In this document: positions 1 through 8,183 of the stretch, piece after piece
Layout: every line of letters begins with the position of its first letter
Position numbering within the stretch: position 1 is the first letter of the stretch
Translations under genes and position numbers: made by a program
Assembly (NCBI RefSeq): GCF_004682055.1
Contig: NZ_QUZU01000022.1
Coordinates: 32,914-96,913, forward strand
Source: Pseudomonas kairouanensis
GTDB taxonomy: Bacteria; Pseudomonadota; Gammaproteobacteria; Pseudomonadales; Pseudomonadaceae
Direction of reading: 5' to 3'
DNA length: 64,000 bases
The notes under the pieces: generated by a model
Seen by the model: the letters and a program-made list of their open reading frames with translations, nothing else
Told to the model about the DNA's origin: nothing
Databases searched by the model: none

Positions 1-666
1 CGCCGTCAAAACCTGTTCGCCGCTGTGGGCACTCACCCCCTCGTTGGCCAAAAAGCTGAAGGCCTTGGCCAGGTCCAGGCAGCTCATCTGCAACGCGCAG
101 TAGTTGAAGTAGCTGTGCAATACCGCGTCCACGTCGTTGTGGAAGTTGCCGAAGGATTTCATCAGGTAGGCCATGGCCGCATTACGCGCGCCGTGCTGGG
201 CTTCGGATTCGGCAACGACGCTGTTGACCAGGATCTGTGGGTTGCCTGACAGGCGTCGCACAAAGTCGCGCATCGACAGGATCGGTACGGCAAAGCGCGA
301 CTGGTTGATGTCGCAGATCACCAGCGCACCGGCATTGATGAACGGGTTACGCGGCCGACCCCGTTCAAATTCCAACTGCACCAGCGAGTTGAACGGCTGC
401 CCCGAAGGTTCGTGGCCCAGGCGCTCCCAGATGGTTTCGCCGCCATGATCGATGGCCTGCACCAGGCTGAACACCTTGGAAATGCTCTGCACCGAGAACA
501 GGGTGTTGGCGTCACCGGCGCAGTACGCCGCGCCGTCGTTGCCGTATACCGCAATGCCCAGTTGGTTGGCGGGCACATCGGCCAAGGCGGGGATGTAATC
601 GGCGACCTTGCCGAGGCCGATCAGTGGACGAACTTCGTCCAGGATCGACTCCAGCAAGGCCTGCAT
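1..666 (-). CDS. glsA: Glutaminase, 5' part (gene runs off the left window edge)
   Basis: Glutaminase (serine-dependent beta-lactamase-like fold) hydrolyses L-glutamine to glutamate and ammonia in the cytoplasm. The visible 222 codons cover roughly the first three quarters of the family's usual length of about 300 residues. The start begins MQALLESILDEVRPLIGLGK. The catalytic SxxK appears as FSVQSISKVF near residue 62, and the family block RPRNPFINAGAL follows. The start at 666 is supported by an AGGA Shine-Dalgarno a few bases upstream. The C-terminus lies outside the window, so integrity cannot be judged. It is transcribed in the same direction as the transporter genes to its right but has no obvious link to sulfur metabolism. 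Family assignment is confident. Confidence 0.93.
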   Translation of the reverse strand, partial: MQALLESILDEVRPLIGLGKVADYIPALADVPANQLGIAVYGNDGAAYCAGDANTLFSVQSISKVFSLVQAIDHGGETIWERLGHEPSGQPFNSLVQLEFERGRPRNPFINAGALVICDINQSRFAVPILSMRDFVRRLSGNPQILVNSVVAESEAQHGARNAAMAYLMKSFGNFHNDVDAVLHSYFNYCALQMSCLDLAKAFSFLANEGVSAHSGEQVLTA

Positions 667-758
667 GTCTTGTCCTGTCATCTGTCTTGCAATCAGTGGA
701 TAGCGGGGCGCGGAGGATACTGCAATGGACGCCCGAGCCCCAGCATTCTCGACCTGAA

Positions 759-1547
759 CTAGATGGCAATCTTCAATACCGCAGGCTCGGCCCGCACTGG
801 CAAGCGCCGCACGTTAGCCTCCGCCCCACGCACCGCTGGAGCATCCACTTCCACGCCCAGCAACCCCAGCAACCGCGCGCGAATGGCCTGGAACCCTTCC
901 TGGCCGGTGTCCCGCGCACGCGGCAGGTCGATGCGCAGTTGTTCGGCAATCTTGCCGTTCTCCAACACAATCACCCGATCCGCCAGCAGGATCGCCTCGT
1001 CCACATCGTGGGTCACCAGCAACACGGCCGGCGTGTGTTTGCGCCACAGTTCGATGATCAGGCGATGCATCTTGATGCGGGTCAGGGCGTCGAGGGCGGC
1101 GAAGGGTTCGTCGAGCAGCAACAACTTGGGTTCGCGCACCAGGCCACGGGCCAGGGCCACGCGTTGCGCTTCGCCGCCGGACAGGGTCGCCGGGTAGGCG
1201 TCCAGGCGGTGGGCCAGGCCGACTTCGGTGAGGGCCTGTACCGCCCGCTCCTTGGCATTGGCAATGCGCAGGCCCAGCACCACGTTTTTCCAGGCGCGCT
1301 TCCAGGGCATCAGGCGTGGCTCCTGGAACACCGCCGCACGCGCCGTGGGCACCCGCAGTTGGCCGCTGTCGATACTGTCCAAACCTGCCAGGCTGCGCAG
1401 CAAGGTGGTCTTGCCCGAGCCACTGGCGCCGAGCAAGGCCACGAATTCACCGGGAGCGATGTCCAGGTCCAGGCCATCGATGACCCGTTGCTCGCCGAAC
1501 TGGCGCACCACATTGCGCAGTTGTACGGGCGCTTCAAATGCCGACAT
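759..1547 (-). CDS. ABC transporter ATPase, sulfonate/taurine (SsuB/TauB) type
   Basis: This is the cytoplasmic ATPase of an aliphatic-sulfonate-type importer, 262 residues, the normal length for SsuB/TauB/NrtD proteins. Walker A is GASGSGKTT near residue 40, the signature is LSGGEAQRVALARGL near 124, and Walker B is LLLLDEPFAALD near 144, followed by the switch histidine in LVTHD. The start lies one base after the stop of the permease at 1549-2370, so the two are co-transcribed. No binding protein is encoded next to them. The one at 13772-14746, inside the same island, is the natural partner by inference. The substrate is likely an organosulfur compound or sulfate ester but cannot be read from the sequence. 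Confidence 0.9.
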   Translation of the reverse strand: MSAFEAPVQLRNVVRQFGEQRVIDGLDLDIAPGEFVALLGASGSGKTTLLRSLAGLDSIDSGQLRVPTARAAVFQEPRLMPWKRAWKNVVLGLRIANAKERAVQALTEVGLAHRLDAYPATLSGGEAQRVALARGLVREPKLLLLDEPFAALDALTRIKMHRLIIELWRKHTPAVLLVTHDVDEAILLADRVIVLENGKIAEQLRIDLPRARDTGQEGFQAIRARLLGLLGVEVDAPAVRGAEANVRRLPVRAEPAVLKIAI

Positions 1548-1548
1548 A

Positions 1549-2370
1549 TCAGTTCCTCACAAAAGATGGGCGCCAGGCCAGGGCGAAACGTTCAAGGGTG
1601 CGGATCAAACCGTCGATCAGCAGGCCCAGCACGCTGTAGATCAGCAGGCAGATCACGATGACGTCGGTGCGCATGAAGTCCCGTGCGTCACTGGCCAAAA
1701 AACCAATACCGGCGGTGGTGTTGATCTGTTCGACAAACACCAAGGCCAGCCAGGAGATGCCCAAGGCGTAGCGCAGGCCAACGAAAAACGAAGGCAGCGA
1801 GCCCGGCAAAATCACATGCCAGATCAGCTCGCGACGGCTGAGGCCCAGGGTGTTGGCGGCCTCGATCAATTTGGGGTCGATATTGCGGATGCCGGCGAAC
1901 AGGTTGAGGTACACGGGAAAGGTCGTGCCCACCACGATCAGGGCGATCTTGGTGAATTCACCAATGCCGAACCACAGGATAAACAGCGGCACCAGGGCCA
2001 GGGACGGGATGGTGCGCACCATCTGCATGGGCGAGTCGAGGATCACTTCACCGCGCTTGGACAAGCCGCTGATCAACGCCGCCGCCACACCGATGCTCAC
2101 GCCGATACTCAGGCCGAACAACGCGCGCTGCAGGGACACCAGCAGGTGCTTGCCCAGCTCGCCGGAGACGATCATCGCCCACAACGTGCCGCCGATCTGC
2201 GAGGGTGCCGCAATCACCCGTGCGGGAATCCAGCCCAGTTGCGAGGCCAGCTCCCACAGCAGCAACAGCACCAAGGGGCTGACCAGCCGTAGCAACGCGT
2301 CCGGCGTGCGCCATGTGCGCGTGGCCCTGGGTTGAACCTGGGGCTTATTGATGGAGAACGTCTCGGTCAT
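1549..2370 (-). CDS. ABC transporter permease, sulfonate/taurine (SsuC/TauC) type
   Basis: Inner-membrane permease of the importer whose ATPase follows one base downstream. It has 273 residues, about six hydrophobic segments, and the BPD_transp_1 cytoplasmic EAA-type loop EAANTLGLSRRELIWHVILP near residues 170-190, which docks on the ATPase. It begins MTETFSINKPQ. An AAGGAAG ribosome site lies just upstream (complement of 2375-2384). The gap to the divergent monooxygenase at 2627 is 256 bp and AT-rich, and should hold both promoters. Family assignment is firm; substrate specificity is inferred only from the sulfur genes around it. Confidence 0.9.
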   Translation of the reverse strand: MTETFSINKPQVQPRATRTWRTPDALLRLVSPLVLLLLWELASQLGWIPARVIAAPSQIGGTLWAMIVSGELGKHLLVSLQRALFGLSIGVSIGVAAALISGLSKRGEVILDSPMQMVRTIPSLALVPLFILWFGIGEFTKIALIVVGTTFPVYLNLFAGIRNIDPKLIEAANTLGLSRRELIWHVILPGSLPSFFVGLRYALGISWLALVFVEQINTTAGIGFLASDARDFMRTDVIVICLLIYSVLGLLIDGLIRTLERFALAWRPSFVRN

Positions 2371-2574
2371 CAGGCTGCTTCCTTAATTAAGACTCGACCC
2401 CATGCTAATCGCATAAAAAATGGCTGTGAAAGTCTTTTAAGGAATAAACTAATACGTGCAAAATGCAAATTACTGATACATCAAACAATTAATGATTCAA
2501 CATTTTAATAATTAGGATAGAACCAAACGGCATTTTACAGGCCCGCCCCCTGCCCCTACTTTGGACGCGAATAA

Positions 2575-2596
2575 CCGACCCCCTGCCCGGAGGAGG
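2575..2596 (+). promoter_or_regulatory. Repeated leader element, copy A
   Basis: CCGACCCCC then TGCCCGGAGGAGG, ending 30 bases before the start codon of the flavin monooxygenase at 2627. It is the most diverged of three similar elements found at the same relative place ahead of genes of the sulfur island (others at 8184 and 13709). Function unknown. Confidence 0.4.
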
Positions 2597-2626
2597 TGCC
2601 CATCCCGTACCAGACAAGGACAGACC

Positions 2627-3709
2627 ATGAGCATTGAATTCATCGGCTACATCGGCGGCCACCACGCGTCCGAGATCCACCCGCGCAGCGGCCCTACCCT
2701 GCAACCGGACTATGTGGAAACCGTGGCCCGCGCCCACGAAGAGGCCGGTTTCGACCGTGCGCTGGTGGCCTTTCACTCCAACAGCCCGGACAGCACGCTG
2801 ATCGCCTCCCATGCCGCCAGCGTCACCAAGAAGCTGCAATTCTTGATCGCCCACCGCCCAGGGTTTGCCCAGCCCACTTTGGCAGCTCGTCAGTTCACCA
2901 CCCTGGATGTATTCAACGGCGGCCGCACGGCGGTGCACATCATCACCGGCGGCGACGACCGCGAACTGCGCGCCGACGGCAGCCATATCGGCAAGGACGA
3001 GCGCTACGCCCGCACCGACGAATACCTGAGCGTGGTGCGCCAGGAATGGACCAGCGAGCAGCCGTTCGATTTTGAGGGCACCTACTACCAGGTCGAAGGC
3101 GCGCACTCCACGGTGAAATCGCCGCAGCAGCCGCATATTCCGCTGTACTTCGGCGGCTCCTCACCGGCCGCGATTGCAGTGGCCGGCAAGCACGCCGATG
3201 TCTACGCACTGTGGGGCGAGACCTACGAACAAGTGCGTGAAATCGTCACCCAGGTGCGCGCCGAAGCCGCCAAGCATGGGCGCACGATTCGCTTCAGCTT
3301 GTCGCTGCGGCCGATCCTCGCCGAGACCGAAGAACTGGCGTGGGCGCGGGCGGACAGCATCCTGCAACAGGCCACTGAATTGGCTGAGAAGAATGGCTTT
3401 GTGCGGCGCGAACCGCCGAATGAAGGCTCACGCCGGTTGCTGGCGGCAGCGGCGCAAGGGTCACGGTTGGATAAGCGTTTGTGGACTGGGATTGCCGGGT
3501 TGCTAGGGGCGCAAGGCAACTCCACGTCACTGGTGGGCACTGCCGAGCAAGTGGCCGAAGCGTTGGTGGATTACTACGACCTGGGGATCACCACGTTCCT
3601 GATTCGTGGCTTTGATCCGTTGAACGATGCCATCGACTACGGCAAACGGCTGATCCCCCTCACCCGCCAACTGATCGCAGAGCGCGAACAGGCCAAGCAG
3701 GTCGCTTAA
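2627..3709 (+). CDS. LLM-class flavin-dependent monooxygenase, SsuD-like
   Basis: A luciferase-like FMNH2-dependent monooxygenase of 360 residues, close in length to alkanesulfonate monooxygenase SsuD (about 380). Such enzymes cleave C-S bonds and release sulfite using FMNH2 from a separate reductase, which is not encoded in this window. SsuD-type blocks are visible: GFDRALVAFHSN near residue 38, TAVHIITGGDDRE near 105, and TDEYLSVVRQEW near 132, with the family SPAAIAVAGKHADVYALWGE near 184. The ATG at 2627 is chosen over one 66 bases upstream because AAGGA sits at 2616-2620 and the family N-terminus MSIEFIGYIGG starts there. It is divergent from the transporter and convergent with the aldolase. 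The actual substrate is unknown. Confidence 0.88.
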   Translation: MSIEFIGYIGGHHASEIHPRSGPTLQPDYVETVARAHEEAGFDRALVAFHSNSPDSTLIASHAASVTKKLQFLIAHRPGFAQPTLAARQFTTLDVFNGGRTAVHIITGGDDRELRADGSHIGKDERYARTDEYLSVVRQEWTSEQPFDFEGTYYQVEGAHSTVKSPQQPHIPLYFGGSSPAAIAVAGKHADVYALWGETYEQVREIVTQVRAEAAKHGRTIRFSLSLRPILAETEELAWARADSILQQATELAEKNGFVRREPPNEGSRRLLAAAAQGSRLDKRLWTGIAGLLGAQGNSTSLVGTAEQVAEALVDYYDLGITTFLIRGFDPLNDAIDYGKRLIPLTRQLIAEREQAKQVA

Positions 3710-3733
3710 ATCAAGAACACCACAAAACCAAAT

Positions 3734-3762
3734 GTGGGAGGGGCAAGCCCCCTCCCACTTTT
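3734..3762 (+). terminator. Palindrome with T-run between convergent genes
   Basis: GTGGGAGGGGC and its complement flank a short AAGC loop and are followed by TTTT. It lies 25 bases past the monooxygenase stop and 38 bases before the end of the convergent aldolase gene, so it probably ends transcription from the left. The palindrome is the same sequence as one arm of the REP elements elsewhere in the window. Confidence 0.6.
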
Positions 3763-3799
3763 GATCTTCCACATTTTTAGATCTTCATTAGACTCAAGG

Positions 3800-4594
3800 T
3801 CAGTTTTTGTAGTCGGTATCGGTGCGCTCCAACTGCCGCACCAGCGCATTCCAATGCCGCGCCACGCCTGGGCCTTCGCCACTGGAATGAGCCTTGGCCT
3901 GCTGCTCGACCTTCTCCACCACCTCCTGGGGTGGGAAGATCAATTCCGCATTCCCCGCCGCTTGCGCCGCCACCTGGATATTGCAGGCGCGCTCAAGCTG
4001 TTGCAGTTGCTGGAAGGCATGCTCAACGCTCACACCCGCCGTTAACAAACCATGGTTACGCAGGATCATCACGCTCTTGTCGCCCAGGTCCGCCACCAGG
4101 CGCTCGCGCTCGTCCAGGTCCAGGGCGATGCCCTCATAGCCGTGGTAGGCCACGCGCCCGGAAAACCCGATGGAGTGTTGGGAGATCGGCAGCAAGCCGT
4201 CCTTCTGTGCCGACACCGCGATGCCGTCGCGGGTATGGGTGTGCAGCACGGCTTGCAGGTCGTGGCGCGCGCCGTGGATAGCGCTGTGGATCACATAACC
4301 TGCGTAGTTGATACCCAGGCCGGTGGGGTCATCGACGATGGTGCCGTCGAGGTCGACCTTGACTAGGTTGGACGCGCTGATTTCATCGAACAACAGGCCA
4401 AAGGCGTTGATCAGGAAGTGCTCCTCCGGGCCCGGCACACGGGCAGAGAAGTGGGTATAGATGTGGTCGGTCCACTTGTAGAGGGCCGCCAGGCGATAGG
4501 CGGCGGCCAGCTTGACGCGCACTTCCCATTCTTCTGGAGTAACGCGTTGGCGAACATTGTTGGAAACGCTGGAAATCGAGGTGACGCTGCTCAT
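3800..4594 (-). CDS. Class II aldolase/adducin family protein
   Basis: 264 residues with the class II aldolase/adducin fold, a zinc-dependent family that includes fuculose-phosphate aldolase, methylthioribulose-phosphate dehydratase and decarboxylases. Metal ligands are visible as VLHTHTRDG near residue 115 and LRNHGLLTAG near 178. Position in a sulfur island suggests it processes a carbon skeleton left after desulfonation, but nothing in the sequence fixes the substrate. Its start is preceded by GGAAG twelve bases upstream. The 230 bp upstream gap holds a REPIN and an AT-rich promoter region with the TAAGCTAA 8-mer shared with other sulfur promoters here. Family firm, reaction unknown. Confidence 0.88.
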   Translation of the reverse strand: MSSVTSISSVSNNVRQRVTPEEWEVRVKLAAAYRLAALYKWTDHIYTHFSARVPGPEEHFLINAFGLLFDEISASNLVKVDLDGTIVDDPTGLGINYAGYVIHSAIHGARHDLQAVLHTHTRDGIAVSAQKDGLLPISQHSIGFSGRVAYHGYEGIALDLDERERLVADLGDKSVMILRNHGLLTAGVSVEHAFQQLQQLERACNIQVAAQAAGNAELIFPPQEVVEKVEQQAKAHSSGEGPGVARHWNALVRQLERTDTDYKN

Positions 4595-4675
4595 GGCAAA
4601 ACTTCCTGGATGGCCTTAAGGTCTTCCAGACAAGCCTAGGGGATGCAAAAAAATAATAAAAAGCACATTTTAATC

Positions 4676-4683
4676 TAAGCTAA
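4676..4683 (+). promoter_or_regulatory. TAAGCTAA element, aldolase promoter region
   Basis: The 8-mer TAAGCTAA occurs here, 82 bases before the aldolase start, inside a very AT-rich stretch. The same 8-mer occurs upstream of the thiol dioxygenase (5865-5872) and of the SsuA-like gene (62875-62882). It may be part of a shared regulator site. Confidence 0.4.
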
Positions 4684-4722
4684 TTATTATTTTTTTTCAT
4701 AACCAGACCTCACACAAAACAC

Positions 4723-4822
4723 TGTAGGAGCGAGCTTGCTCGCGAAAAACCCACAGCCGCCGCGTTCATCCAGAAAGCTCGCGTTATCGTTGGCGTCTTT
4801 CGCGAGCAAGCTCGCTCCTACA
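4723..4822. repeat. REPIN-like inverted pair (GAGCGAGCTTGCTCGCGA type)
   Basis: Two inverted arms, TGTAGGAGCGAGCTTGCTCG at the left end and its complement at the right end, enclose about 50 bp of spacer. This is the arrangement of REP doublets moved in trans by RAYT transposases in the P. fluorescens group. No RAYT gene is in the window. It sits between the end of the LysR gene and the aldolase promoter. Confidence 0.85.
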
Positions 4823-4827
4823 CAAGG

Positions 4828-5733
4828 TCAGGCAGCGTCGCGAATCTTGTGCAACGAAGCCGCCACCAACTTGCCAAACGCATCCACCGGCCCCTGCAAG
4901 TTGCCCAGAAAATGCGGGTAGATCAGCCACAAATCCATCACCGGCTTGAAGTCCTTGAGCGGCATTACCGCCAACTGCTCACGGTGGGCACTGCGCTCCA
5001 GCAGCGGGCGTGGCACCAGGCCCAGGCCCAGACCGTCCGCCACCAAGCCCAATTGCAACTCGGTGCCGAAGGTCTCAAGGTTCACTCGCAAGGCCAGCCC
5101 CTGGTCGGACAAGGTGCGCTGCAAGCCTGCACGGAAACCGCAGCCATCCGGGTTCAGAATCCAGCCGTTCTGGTACACATCCGCCAGCTTGCATGGCTTC
5201 TTCGGCAACTGCGCTTTAGCGCATACCACCACCAACTCCATCTTGCCGATGGACTCGCCAATGATGTTGTCCGGGAAGATCTTGCCCGCCGGGAACAACG
5301 CCGCCGCCGCATCCAGCTCGCCGCGCTCGATCTTGCCCACCAGTTGGCTGCCCCAGCCCGTGGCCACTTGCGCACGCAGGTCGGCGTATTCGGTGCGCAA
5401 ATGCTTGAGCGCATCCAGCAGCACCACATCGCCGATGGTCTGCGGCACACCCAGGCGCAACAGGCCGGTGGGGGGTGCGTCGGTGGCCACCAGTTCACGC
5501 AGCGCATCCATCTCGCGCAGGATCAGCCGGCACTGCTCGTACACACGGGTACCGATGAGCGTAGGCTTGAGGGGCTTGGTATTGCGGTCGAACAACTCCA
5601 CTCCCAGGGCCTGCTCAAAGTTCTGCACGCGACGGGTAATGGCCGGCTGGGTCAGTTGCAACGACTCGGCGGCATGGCTGATGGACTGGCAACGAATCAC
5701 TTCGACAAAGGCATCGATATCGTCAATTTTCAT
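4828..5733 (-). CDS. LysR-family regulator of the thiol dioxygenase-rhodanese operon
   Basis: 301 residues with a standard N-terminal winged helix-turn-helix (AAESLQLTQPAITRRVQNFE near residues 20-40) and a C-terminal LysR substrate domain. The start at 5733, MKIDDIDAFVEVI, is preferred over an in-frame ATG 75 bases upstream because LysR proteins begin about seven residues before the helix-turn-helix block, as here. It is divergent from the dioxygenase-rhodanese operon, the classic arrangement for a LysR regulator and its target. The order LysR, dioxygenase, rhodanese matches, as I recall it, P. aeruginosa PA2601-PA2603. The inducer is unknown and may be a thiol or a sulfur-status metabolite. 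Confidence 0.9.
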   Translation of the reverse strand: MKIDDIDAFVEVIRCQSISHAAESLQLTQPAITRRVQNFEQALGVELFDRNTKPLKPTLIGTRVYEQCRLILREMDALRELVATDAPPTGLLRLGVPQTIGDVVLLDALKHLRTEYADLRAQVATGWGSQLVGKIERGELDAAAALFPAGKIFPDNIIGESIGKMELVVVCAKAQLPKKPCKLADVYQNGWILNPDGCGFRAGLQRTLSDQGLALRVNLETFGTELQLGLVADGLGLGLVPRPLLERSAHREQLAVMPLKDFKPVMDLWLIYPHFLGNLQGPVDAFGKLVAASLHKIRDAA

Positions 5734-5856
5734 TTGGGCCGCACATAGAGAACAGTCATTAAGATGTGCGCCAAGCATAGTTGCAGGAACGCGGTCTGGA
5801 TAGCCCACGCTGTGATCGATAACGTCTAACCCTAGTCGGAGCAGTTCTAAATTACC

Positions 5857-5920
5857 TTAAGCTATAAGCTAATCATTAAAAAATAGCATATTAACTATAA
5901 ACATTATGCTTATATAAGCT
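5857..5920 (+). promoter_or_regulatory. Probable LysR operator region between divergent genes
   Basis: This 213 bp divergent gap is AT-rich. TAAGCTA is directly repeated 7 bp apart at 5858 and 5865. TATAAGCT occurs at 5863-5870 and again exactly 50 bp later at 5913-5920. The second copy is half of a perfect 12-bp palindrome, GCTTATATAAGC, at 5908-5919. Two sites on one face of the helix are typical of LysR recognition and activation sites. The palindrome lies 27 bases before the dioxygenase start, so it could also overlap its promoter. Confidence 0.5.
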
Positions 5921-5946
5921 CAAGAACACCGACCAATGGAATTGCC

Positions 5947-6558
5947 ATGACCCAGGCCAAACACCCCGAAAGACTGCGAGCCTTTATTGGCGCCCTGGCG
6001 GAATTGATCGACGGCAATCCACGCGAAGGCGACCTGCTGCACCGTGGCGGCAAGCTACTGGCGCAACTGGTCAGCCACGATGATTGGCTCCCCGACGAAT
6101 TCGCCCAACCCAACCCCGAGCGCTACCAGCAGTTTTTGCTGCATGCCGATTCGCGCCAGCGCTTCAGTATCGTCAGCTTTGTGTGGGGGCCAGGGCAAAG
6201 CACACCCATTCATGACCACCGGGTGTGGGGCCTGATCGGCATGTTGCGCGGAGCCGAATTGTCCCAAGGCTTTGAACGCGCCCCCGACGGTAGCCTGGTG
6301 GCCGAAGGCAAGCCGATCCAGCTGGTGCCGGGCCAGGTGGAGGCGGTGTCGCCCAAGGTCGGCGACATTCACCAGGTAAGCAACGTGCACAGCGACCAGG
6401 TGTCCATCAGCATCCATGTGTATGGCGCCAATATCGGTGCCGTGCACCGCGCGGTGTACCAGCCGGACGGCAGCGAGAAGCTGTTTATCTCCGGTTACTC
6501 CAACGCCTTCCTCCCGAATATCTGGGATTTGTCCAAAGAAAAGAGCCCTGCCCTATGA
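5947..6558 (+). CDS. Thiol dioxygenase, Gln-type (3-mercaptopropionate dioxygenase-like)
   Basis: A cupin iron enzyme of 203 residues in the cysteine dioxygenase superfamily, converting a thiol plus O2 to a sulfinate. Iron ligands are His89, His91 (PIHDH) and His142 (GDIHQ). The outer-sphere triad Ser155-His157-Tyr159 is intact. At the carboxylate-binding place, where mammalian cysteine dioxygenase has Arg60, this protein has Gln62 (YQQ), and it lacks the Cys of the Cys-Tyr crosslink. These are marks of the bacterial Gln-type that prefers 3-mercaptopropionate, as characterised for P. aeruginosa PA2602. An Arg follows the HDH motif. The stop overlaps the rhodanese start by 4 bases, implying translational coupling. 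Confidence 0.88.
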   Translation: MTQAKHPERLRAFIGALAELIDGNPREGDLLHRGGKLLAQLVSHDDWLPDEFAQPNPERYQQFLLHADSRQRFSIVSFVWGPGQSTPIHDHRVWGLIGMLRGAELSQGFERAPDGSLVAEGKPIQLVPGQVEAVSPKVGDIHQVSNVHSDQVSISIHVYGANIGAVHRAVYQPDGSEKLFISGYSNAFLPNIWDLSKEKSPAL

Positions 6559-8138
6559 CCACCGTATCCACCCGCAGCTTTGCCCAGATTCGCCAGGCCC
6601 TGTTGGACCATGAAGAAGTCGCTTTGGTGGACGTGCGCGAGGAAGCGCCGTTTGCCGAATCCCACCCGCTGTTCGCCGCGAATATCCCGCTGTCCAAACT
6701 GGAGTTGGAGGTGTACTCGCGCATCCCGCGCCGCGATACCCAGGTCACCCTCTACGACAACGGCGAAGGCCTGGCTGCCCGTGCGGCCGAACGCCTGGTC
6801 GCCCTCGGTTACACTCAGGTCAGCCTGCTCGACGGTGGCCTGGACGGTTGGCGCAAGGCCGGTGGTGAGCTGTTTATCGACGTGAACGTACCGAGCAAGG
6901 CGTTTGGCGAACTGGTGGAAAGCGAGCGTCACACGCCGTCCTTGGCCGCAGAGCAAGTACAAGCCCTGCTCGACAGCCAAGCCGACGTGGTGGTGCTCGA
7001 CGCCCGCCGTTTCGACGAATACCAGACCATGAGCATCCCCACCGGCATCAGCGTGCCCGGTGCCGAACTGGTGCTGCGCGCCCGTGAACTGGCGCCCGAC
7101 CCGGCCACCCGCATCATCGTCAACTGCGCCGGGCGCACCCGCAGCATTATCGGCACCCAGTCGCTGATCAACGCGGGCGTGGCCAACCCGGTATCGGCCC
7201 TGCGCAACGGCACCATCGGCTGGACGTTGGCCGGGCAGAAACTCGCCCATGGCCAGTCGCGCCGTTTTGCGCCGACCTCGGAGGAACATCGCCAGGTGGC
7301 CGCAGCCGATGCCCGTCGCGTGGCCGACAAGGCCCGCGTCGGCCGCGCCAGCCTCGCCGATCTGCACGGCTGGCAGCAGGACGCCACGCGCACCACCTAC
7401 CTGTTCGATGTACGCACCCCCGAAGAATTCGAAGCCGGCCACCTGCCAGGCGCACGCTCCACACCGGGCGGCCAACTGGTGCAGGAAACCGACCACGTCG
7501 CCAGCGTGCGCGGTGCACGCCTGGTGCTGGCCGACGACGACGGCGTGCGCGCCAATATGTCCGCGTCCTGGCTGGCCCAGCTGGGTTGGGACGTGCATGT
7601 ACTCGACGGCCTGGAGCCTGCGCAGTTCAGCGAAAAAGGCGCCTGGGTCGCGCCGGTGCCTGCGCCACCCCAGGCCGAACTGATCAGCCCCCACACCCTG
7701 GCCGACTGGCTGGGCCATGGCGACACTGTGGTGCTGGACTTCACTGCCAGCGCCAACTACGTCAAGCGTCATATCCCCGGTGCCTGGTGGGCCTTGCGTG
7801 CGCAGTTGCCCGCGGCCCTGGCCAAAGCCCCCGCGGCCCAGCGTTACGTGCTGACCTGCGGCAGCAGCCAACTGGCGCGCCTGGCGGTGGCCGAAGTCGA
7901 AGCCATTACCGGCAAACCGGTGTTCCTGCTGCAAGACGGCACCGCCGGCTGGATCAACGCCCAACTGCCGCTGGAAGAAGGTGAAACCCACCTGGCCTCG
8001 CCACGCATCGACCGCTACCGCCGCCCGTACGAAGGCACCGACAACCCCAAGGAAGCCATGCAGGCCTACCTGGACTGGGAATTCGGCCTGGTCGACCAGT
8101 TGGCCCGCGACGGCACCCACGGTTTCTACGTGATCTGA
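6555..8138 (+). CDS. Four-domain rhodanese (sulfurtransferase)
   Basis: 527 residues built from four rhodanese modules, roughly 1-110, 125-235, 260-365 and 372-480, plus a C-terminal tail. Rhodaneses move sulfane sulfur between thiols or cyanide through a cysteine persulfide. The protein has exactly two cysteines, Cys191 (NCAGRTRS, module 2) and Cys435 (TCGSSQLA, module 4). At the matching loops, module 1 has DNGEGLA and module 3 has DDDGVRA, so they are inactive structural modules. It looks like a tandem duplication of the usual inactive-active pair. Translation is coupled to the thiol dioxygenase. As I recall, P. aeruginosa PA2603 has the same layout. The sulfur acceptor is unknown. Confidence 0.92.
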   Translation: MTTVSTRSFAQIRQALLDHEEVALVDVREEAPFAESHPLFAANIPLSKLELEVYSRIPRRDTQVTLYDNGEGLAARAAERLVALGYTQVSLLDGGLDGWRKAGGELFIDVNVPSKAFGELVESERHTPSLAAEQVQALLDSQADVVVLDARRFDEYQTMSIPTGISVPGAELVLRARELAPDPATRIIVNCAGRTRSIIGTQSLINAGVANPVSALRNGTIGWTLAGQKLAHGQSRRFAPTSEEHRQVAAADARRVADKARVGRASLADLHGWQQDATRTTYLFDVRTPEEFEAGHLPGARSTPGGQLVQETDHVASVRGARLVLADDDGVRANMSASWLAQLGWDVHVLDGLEPAQFSEKGAWVAPVPAPPQAELISPHTLADWLGHGDTVVLDFTASANYVKRHIPGAWWALRAQLPAALAKAPAAQRYVLTCGSSQLARLAVAEVEAITGKPVFLLQDGTAGWINAQLPLEEGETHLASPRIDRYRRPYEGTDNPKEAMQAYLDWEFGLVDQLARDGTHGFYVI

Positions 8139-8153
8139 TCACCCCTGACTCAC

Positions 8154-8174
8154 CTGCACCCACACCGGGTGCAG
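8154..8174 (+). other. Hairpin between rhodanese and dioxygenase genes
   Basis: CTGCACCC and GGGTGCAG form a perfect 8-bp stem around ACACC, 16 bases past the rhodanese stop. There is no T-run, so it is more likely an mRNA structure or a weak terminator than a strong intrinsic one. Confidence 0.45.
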
Positions 8175-8183
8175 ACTCCACAT

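Noticed and set aside
6495..8120. A 541-codon open frame on the minus strand opposite the rhodanese gene
   Set aside because: Mirror frame of a four-domain rhodanese with clear motifs; no ribosome site or recognisable product.
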